A DNA stretch of 64,000 nt from Bradyrhizobium diazoefficiens (GTDB taxonomy: Bacteria; Pseudomonadota; Alphaproteobacteria; Rhizobiales; Xanthobacteraceae), in NCBI RefSeq assembly GCF_016599855.1, contig NZ_CP067041.1, forward strand, positions 620,001 to 684,000. Reading direction: 5' to 3'. Position 1 is the stretch's first letter; each line of letters opens with the position of its first letter. The notes beneath the pieces were generated by a model that saw nothing but the letters and a program-made list of their open reading frames with translations, searched no databases and was not told the origin of the DNA. Position numbers and translations under genes: made by a program. Of the stretch, positions 59,563 to 64,000 are shown in pieces.

Positions 59563-61356
59563 ATGGCCTCCCTCGACTCTTTCAGCATTGCCATTCTGCT
59601 CGGCGCCGTCCTGGTGATGGCCGGGATCCTGTCGAGCCTGCTCGCGCTCCGTTTCGGTGCGCCGTTGCTGCTGGTCTTCCTTGCGATCGGCATGCTGGCG
59701 GGTGATGCAGGTCCCGGCCAGCTCCAGTTCAACGACGTCGGCACCACCTATCTGGTCGGCTCGGTGGCCTTGGCCCTGATCCTGTTCGACGGCGGGCTGA
59801 AGACGCGCTTTGCCAGCATCCGCACCGTGCTCGCGCCCTCCGTGATGCTCGCGACTGTCGGCGTGCTCCTGACTGCGCTGATCACGGCGCCGTTCGCGAA
59901 ATACGCGCTCGATCTGAACTGGACGGAGTCGCTGCTGGTGGGGGCCGTGGTGGCTTCGACCGACGCGGCTGCCGTGTTCCTGCTGGTGCACACTCAGGGC
60001 CTGCGCCTGCGCCCGCGCGTCGGGGCGACGCTGGAAGCCGAATCCGGCACCAACGATCCTTTCGCGATCTTCCTGACACTGATGCTGGTCGAATACATCT
60101 CGCTGGGCTCTAGCACGCCCGCCCATGTGGTGATGGAGTTCGTCCAGGAGGCGGTGCTGGGCGCCGTCGTGGGCGTGATCGGCGGACGTCTCGTCGTCAT
60201 CGGGCTCAACAAGGTGGCGCTGCCGCAGGGGCTGCACGCGCCTTTCGTCACCACGGCCGCGCTGGTGATCTTCGGCGGCTCGCAGATCATGCATGCCTCG
60301 GGCTTCCTCGCCGTCTATCTCGCCGGCATCGTCATCGGCAACCGGCCGACGCGCGCGCATAATTCGGTGGTGGCGTTTCTCGATGCCGCGACCTGGCTGG
60401 CGCAGATCGTGATGTTCGTGCTCCTTGGCCTCTTGGTCTCGCCGAGCCGGCTGGGCTCCAGCGTGCTGCCGGCGATCGGCGTCGCCTTCGTCCTGATGCT
60501 GGTGGCACGGCCGATCGCGGTGTTCGTGTGTCTGGCGCCATTCCGCTTCAACTGGCGCGAAAAGATCTTCATTGCGTGGACGGGCCTCCGCGGTGCGGTC
60601 GCGATCTTCCTGGCGTCGATCCCGATGCTGGTGGGCCTGTCGAAGGCCTATCTCTATTTCGACGTCGCCTTCGTCGTCGTGATCATTTCGCTGCTGCTGC
60701 AAGGCTGGACGCTGGCGCCCGCCGCGCGCAAGCTGCACGTGGCGCTACCGCGCGCCGAGCGCGGCCCGCGCCGTGTCGAGCTGGACTTGCCCGGCCAGCT
60801 CGAGCAACAGCTGGTCGGCTATCCGGTGCGGCCCAAGAGCCTGTATTTCCGTCGCGGGCTGATCCCGTCCTGGTCCAAGCCGACGCTAGTGATCCGCAAA
60901 GAGAGCATCCTGACGCCAGTGGAAGCCGAGCCGATCGCGCCCGGCGATTACATCTATCTACTGGCGCCGCCGGAAAAGGCCGAGGCACTCGACCGCTTCT
61001 TCGTCGACATGCAGCCGAGCACGGCGCCTGATCCGCACCTGCTCGGCGACTTCATGGTGTCGGGCGAGCACACGCTCGCCGAGCTCGCCGAGATCTACGG
61101 CGTAAAGGTCAGCGAGGACGAGGACAAGCTCACACTCGCCGACTATTTTGACGTCCATCTCGACCGCGCACCGAAAGAGGGCGCCGAGTTGCCGCTGGAC
61201 CAGATCGTGCTGGTCGCGCGCAGCATCTCCGGTGGCCGTGTCAATGTCGTCGGCTTGCGCCTGCCGGAAGAAGACGAAACCCCGCCGCCGCTGACTCGCA
61301 GTCAAGTCCTGCGGCGCAAGCTGGCGGAGCTGTGGACGTCCGTGGCGGGTATGTAG
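59563..61356 (+). CDS. Potassium/proton antiporter (CvrA/NhaP2-like)
   Basis: From ATG 59563 (GGAAGG site) the product has 597 residues. About twelve helices (1-385) form the CPA1 antiporter with ASTDAAAVFLL, EAESGTNDPFAIFL (the ND pair) and FIAWTGLRGAVAIFLAS; then a TrkA_C-like domain (about 405-480, PVEAEPIAPGDYIYL) and a C-terminal CorC-like domain (about 500-597). It would exchange K+ or Na+ for H+ and be controlled by nucleotide. Its gene diverges from the MscS gene. Confidence 0.93.
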   Translation: MASLDSFSIAILLGAVLVMAGILSSLLALRFGAPLLLVFLAIGMLAGDAGPGQLQFNDVGTTYLVGSVALALILFDGGLKTRFASIRTVLAPSVMLATVGVLLTALITAPFAKYALDLNWTESLLVGAVVASTDAAAVFLLVHTQGLRLRPRVGATLEAESGTNDPFAIFLTLMLVEYISLGSSTPAHVVMEFVQEAVLGAVVGVIGGRLVVIGLNKVALPQGLHAPFVTTAALVIFGGSQIMHASGFLAVYLAGIVIGNRPTRAHNSVVAFLDAATWLAQIVMFVLLGLLVSPSRLGSSVLPAIGVAFVLMLVARPIAVFVCLAPFRFNWREKIFIAWTGLRGAVAIFLASIPMLVGLSKAYLYFDVAFVVVIISLLLQGWTLAPAARKLHVALPRAERGPRRVELDLPGQLEQQLVGYPVRPKSLYFRRGLIPSWSKPTLVIRKESILTPVEAEPIAPGDYIYLLAPPEKAEALDRFFVDMQPSTAPDPHLLGDFMVSGEHTLAELAEIYGVKVSEDEDKLTLADYFDVHLDRAPKEGAELPLDQIVLVARSISGGRVNVVGLRLPEEDETPPPLTRSQVLRRKLAELWTSVAGM

Positions 61357-61360
61357 TCCT

Positions 61361-61482
61361 CGTCATTCCGGGGCGCGCGCAGCGCGAACTACGATGCGCA
61401 ATTGCGCATCTGAGAATCCATTTCTCCATTGAACGCGGCGCAATGGATTCCGGGTTCGCCCTTTGGCGCCCCGGAATGACGA
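61361..61482. repeat. Palindromic intergenic element, CGTCATTCCGGGG type, copy 2
   Basis: CGTCATTCCGGGGCG is matched by CGCCCCGGAATGACG at the right. It lies just after the antiporter stop; the next 126 bp before the PepSY-like gene show no gene. Confidence 0.82.
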
Positions 61483-61608
61483 GGAACCGCCACCAAATCG
61501 CCGCAACCGCCGAAGATTTGCGGCTTCGTGACTCCTGGTTCCGGAACGTCCCGTGGCGCCATCCGTTCTTAGCCACATAACGGTCAACGCATCTGACAGG
61601 AGTAACCC

Positions 61609-61869
61609 ATGCAAAAACTCATCCTGCCCGCCATCCTTGCGATCGCCCTCGGATCGGCCGCGCCCGCGATGGCCTATGACACCGGCGATCAGATCTCGAT
61701 GCAGGTCGCGCTCGATGTCGCGACCGATCTCGGCGTGGCGACGGTCTCGCACACCAACTTTCTCGGCGACGAATGGGAGATCGACGGCCGCGATCGCACC
61801 GGTCGATGGATGGAGGTCTATGTCGATGCCCGGACCGGCGACGTGCGCAACGTCGATCGCGGCTGGTAG
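61609..61869 (+). CDS. Small secreted PepSY-like protein
   Basis: The 86-residue product has a signal peptide (about 1-22, AMA-type site) and one PepSY-like unit: VSHTNFLGDEWEIDGRDRTG and MEVYVDARTGDVRNVDRGW. PepSY units bind or inhibit proteases; here the length allows one unit only. The 3' end is 21 bp from the convergent modC end. Regulation is not visible. Confidence 0.75.
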   Translation: MQKLILPAILAIALGSAAPAMAYDTGDQISMQVALDVATDLGVATVSHTNFLGDEWEIDGRDRTGRWMEVYVDARTGDVRNVDRGW

Positions 61870-61890
61870 CTGTTCGTTGTTCGTGGTGCG

Positions 61891-62553
61891 TTAGGTCAGC
61901 ACCTTCACCCCGCCGAACGACGTCACGCGACCCTGGCTGAGCATCACGATCTGTGTCGCGAGCTGGCGCAGTTCGGCGACGTCGTGGCTGACATAGACCA
62001 TGGGGACGTTGGCCTCGTCGCGCAATCGCACCAGATAAGGCAGGATCTCGAGCTTGCGGGCCTCATCGAGCGCGCCGAGCGGCTCGTCGAGCAGCAGCAG
62101 GCGCGGCCTGGACAACAGCGCGCGGCCGAGCGCGACGCGCTGGCGTTCGCCGCCGGAGAGCTTGCCGGGACGTCGGTCAAGCAGCGCGCCGATGTCGAGC
62201 AGCTCGATGACGCGCTTGTGCTGCGCCGGATCGGGCGCGAGGCGATTCATCCGACGGCCGTAGTCGAGATTTTGCGCGACATTGAAATGCGGAAACAGCC
62301 GCGCGTCCTGGAACACATAACCGATGCGGCGGCGCCAGGCCGGCACATGAATGCCGGCGGCGGTGTCGTCGACGGTCTCCCCGTCGATGACAATGGTGCC
62401 GCGGTCGGGCCGCAGCAGGCCCGCAATCATGTTGATCAGCGAGGTTTTGCCGGCGCCCGATGCGCCGAACAGGCCGGTGACGCGCCCCTCGCTGCCAAAC
62501 GACGCAGAGAGCGAGAATTCGCCGAGCTGTTTTTCGACATCGACGCGCAGCAT
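61891..62553 (-). CDS. modC: Molybdate ABC transporter ATPase, lacking Mop domain
   Basis: The 220-residue ATPase has Walker A GASGAGKTS, VFQDARLFPHFNVAQNL, signature LSGGERQRVALGRALL, Walker B LLLLDEPLGALDE and VSHDVAEL. Gene order after modA and modB identifies it. E. coli ModC has about 350 residues with a C-terminal molybdate-binding Mop domain; here the chain stops soon after the ATPase core (SQGRVTSFGGVKVLT). The gene ends at a clean stop with a convergent neighbour close by, so this looks like the real length. Regulatory feedback through Mop would be absent. Confidence 0.93.
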   Translation of the reverse strand: MLRVDVEKQLGEFSLSASFGSEGRVTGLFGASGAGKTSLINMIAGLLRPDRGTIVIDGETVDDTAAGIHVPAWRRRIGYVFQDARLFPHFNVAQNLDYGRRMNRLAPDPAQHKRVIELLDIGALLDRRPGKLSGGERQRVALGRALLSRPRLLLLDEPLGALDEARKLEILPYLVRLRDEANVPMVYVSHDVAELRQLATQIVMLSQGRVTSFGGVKVLT

Positions 62554-62555
62554 GA

Positions 62556-63251
62556 TCAGTTCCCGTGCAGGCGCGCGGTGGCGCGGCGGGCGAACCATTC
62601 GGCGGCGATCAGCGCGCCCATCGCCAGCACGATCGAGACGATCACGAGCCGGCCTGCGGCGGCATCGCCGTCGGGCGTCTGGATCAGCGAATAGATCGCG
62701 GACGAAATCGTCTGGGTCTCGCCGGGAATGTTGGAGACGAAGGTGATGGTCGCGCCAAACTCGCCGATGGCCTTGGCAAAGCCCAGCACCATGCCGGCAA
62801 GCACGCCGGGCAGCGCCAGGGGCAGCGTCACCGTGAAGAAGACTCTGAAGGGAGCCGCGCCCAGCGTCTCGGCGGCCTGCTCGAGCTTGCGGTCGATCGC
62901 CTCGATCGACAACCGCATCGGCCGCACCAGCAGCGGAAACGACATCACGCCGCAGGCAAGCGCTGCACCGGTCCAGCGGAAGGCGAAGACGATGCCGAGA
63001 TGATCGGCGAGGAAGGCGCCGACCAAGCCGCGACGGCCGAAGGTGAGAAGCAGGAGATAGCCGGTCACGACCGGCGGCAACACCAGCGGCAGATGCACGA
63101 CCGCGTCGAGCATCGATTTACCCCAGAAGTCGCGCCGGGCAAGCAGCCACGCCAGCGCAATGCCGAACGGCGTTGCTACCAGCGTCGCGATGATGGCAAC
63201 CCTGAGCGAGAGCAGGATCGCCGTCCATTCGGCGGGAGAGATGTCGAGCAC
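62556..63251 (-). CDS. modB: Molybdate ABC transporter permease
   Basis: The 231-residue inner-membrane protein starts at a GTG (MLDISPAEWTAILLSLRVAI in expressed form) and has about five to six helices. The EAA-type loop is near LPGVLAGMVLGFAKAIGEFGATI, a typical ModB signature. It lies six bases from modA and two from modC, so the three form one operon. Confidence 0.95.
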   Translation of the reverse strand: MLDISPAEWTAILLSLRVAIIATLVATPFGIALAWLLARRDFWGKSMLDAVVHLPLVLPPVVTGYLLLLTFGRRGLVGAFLADHLGIVFAFRWTGAALACGVMSFPLLVRPMRLSIEAIDRKLEQAAETLGAAPFRVFFTVTLPLALPGVLAGMVLGFAKAIGEFGATITFVSNIPGETQTISSAIYSLIQTPDGDAAAGRLVIVSIVLAMGALIAAEWFARRATARLHGN

Positions 63252-63257
63252 GACAAA

Positions 63258-64000
63258 TCAGGTCGTGGGGCTGATCAAGAACTTGAAGCCATATTTTTCG
63301 AAAATGGTCTTGGCCGCCGAGGTGCGCAGGAAGGCGAGATAGGCATTGGTCTCCGGTTTCGCGGTCATGGTCGCGGCCACCGGATAGATGATTGCGGGGT
63401 GCGAATCCGCCGGGAAGGTGCCGACGACCTTTACGCCGGGCTCGACCTTGGCATCGGTCGAATAAACGATGCCAAGCACCGCTTCGCCACGCGCCACCAG
63501 CGTCAGTGCGGCGCGCACGCTCTCGGCCATGGCGAATTTGGGCTCCGCGGCCTGCCAGGCACCGAGCTTCTCTAGTGCCGCCTTGGCATACTTGCCGACC
63601 GGCACGGACTTGACGTCGCCGGTCGCGATCCTGCCGTCACCGGCGAGCTTGGCGAGGTCAAAGCCTTGCGAAATGGTGACGTTGCCGATCTCTGAATCCT
63701 TCGGCGCGATCAGCACGATGCTGTTGCCAAGCAGGTTGACGCGGGTCGACTCGTTGATGGTCTTCTTGGCGAGGGCGTAGTCCATCCAGTCGGTATCGGC
63801 GGAGACGAACACATCGGCCGGCGCGCCCTGCTCGATCTGTTTTGCCAGCGCCGAGCTCGCCGCGTAGCTCGCGGTGATCTTAATGCCGGCCTTGGCGGTG
63901 TAGGCGGCATCGACCTCGTCGAGCGCGTTCTTCATGGAGGCGGCGGCGAACACCGTGATGGTTTTGTCCTCGGCGCTGGCAGGCGCCAGGCTCGTGCCCG
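63258..64000 (-). CDS. modA: Molybdate-binding periplasmic protein, N-terminus missing
   Basis: About 247 residues are visible; the signal peptide is cut by the window end. The sequence ITVFAAASMKNALDEV, SYAASSALAKQIEQGAPADVFVSADTDWMDYA and GIVYSTDAKV matches ModA. It binds molybdate or tungstate in the periplasm and feeds ModB/ModC, supplying Mo for nitrogenase and nitrate reductase. The promoter lies outside the window. Confidence 0.95.
   Translation of the reverse strand, partial: GTSLAPASAEDKTITVFAAASMKNALDEVDAAYTAKAGIKITASYAASSALAKQIEQGAPADVFVSADTDWMDYALAKKTINESTRVNLLGNSIVLIAPKDSEIGNVTISQGFDLAKLAGDGRIATGDVKSVPVGKYAKAALEKLGAWQAAEPKFAMAESVRAALTLVARGEAVLGIVYSTDAKVEPGVKVVGTFPADSHPAIIYPVAATMTAKPETNAYLAFLRTSAAKTIFEKYGFKFLISPTT

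Noticed and set aside
59044..60738. Long open frame (564 codons) on the minus strand over the MscS and antiporter genes
   Set aside because: Its translation is Arg/His/Gln-rich without domains and is antisense to a well-supported antiporter, an effect of high GC.

Overview
This 64 kb, high-GC window looks like chromosomal DNA of an alphaproteobacterium of the Bradyrhizobium group. That rests on the many acyl-CoA and aromatic catabolism genes, many ABC importers, Omp25/OprB-like porins, short palindromic intergenic elements of the kind common in bradyrhizobia, a candidate FixK-type box before a ferredoxin reductase, and codon usage. I could not run a search, so the genus is an inference. There is no rRNA, CRISPR array or prophage. 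One tRNA-Arg(CCT) and one decayed IS110-family element are present.

Layout. 1-7 kb: an acyl-CoA module (ADP-forming CoA ligase, atypical crotonase, two adjacent acyl-CoA dehydrogenase subunits, SDR). 7-11 kb: small envelope or stress proteins, a ketopantoate-reductase-like enzyme and a secreted hydrolase. 11-20 kb: AMP-forming CoA ligase, RraA-like protein, tRNA-Arg, amidohydrolase, peptide-type binding protein, long-chain-type acyl-CoA dehydrogenase, second ketopantoate-reductase-like enzyme and a LiuC/AtuE-like crotonase. 20-26 kb: LysR regulator divergent from an FAD oxidoreductase, followed by an NMT1-type ABC importer. 26-32.5 kb: an aromatic cluster with gentisate dioxygenase, zeta-GST isomerase, MarR, benzoate-type CoA ligase and a salicylyl-CoA-5-hydroxylase-like monooxygenase. 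Two copies of one 18-bp dyad lie over the promoters of its two catabolic units. 32.5-39.3 kb: dicarboxylate symporter, orphan amino-acid binding protein, ATP-grasp protein, ferredoxin-NADP reductase, membrane-anchored glutamate-synthase-like protein and PilZ protein. 39.3-40.9 kb: an IS110-type element inserted in a palindromic repeat. 40.9-50 kb: CorC/HlyC protein, a porin made of two fused barrels, creatininase-like hydrolase, and a tight ABC importer / 2-hydroxyacid dehydrogenase / protease-inhibitor operon. 50-64 kb: DGPF protein with an ECF42-type sigma factor, several small or unknown proteins, RadC, an EamA exporter divergent from an Ada-AraC protein, Map, MscS, a K+/H+ antiporter, and modC-modB-modA (modA runs off the window).

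Working together: the best candidate system is the 26-32 kb cluster. By homology it would activate salicylate or a related aromatic acid to its CoA thioester, hydroxylate it at C5, open gentisate and isomerise the product, under a MarR repressor encoded inside the cluster. A thioesterase and a fumarylpyruvate hydrolase are not in the window. The second point of interest is the IS110-type element, whose two non-coding ends fold into structures resembling a bridge-RNA region.
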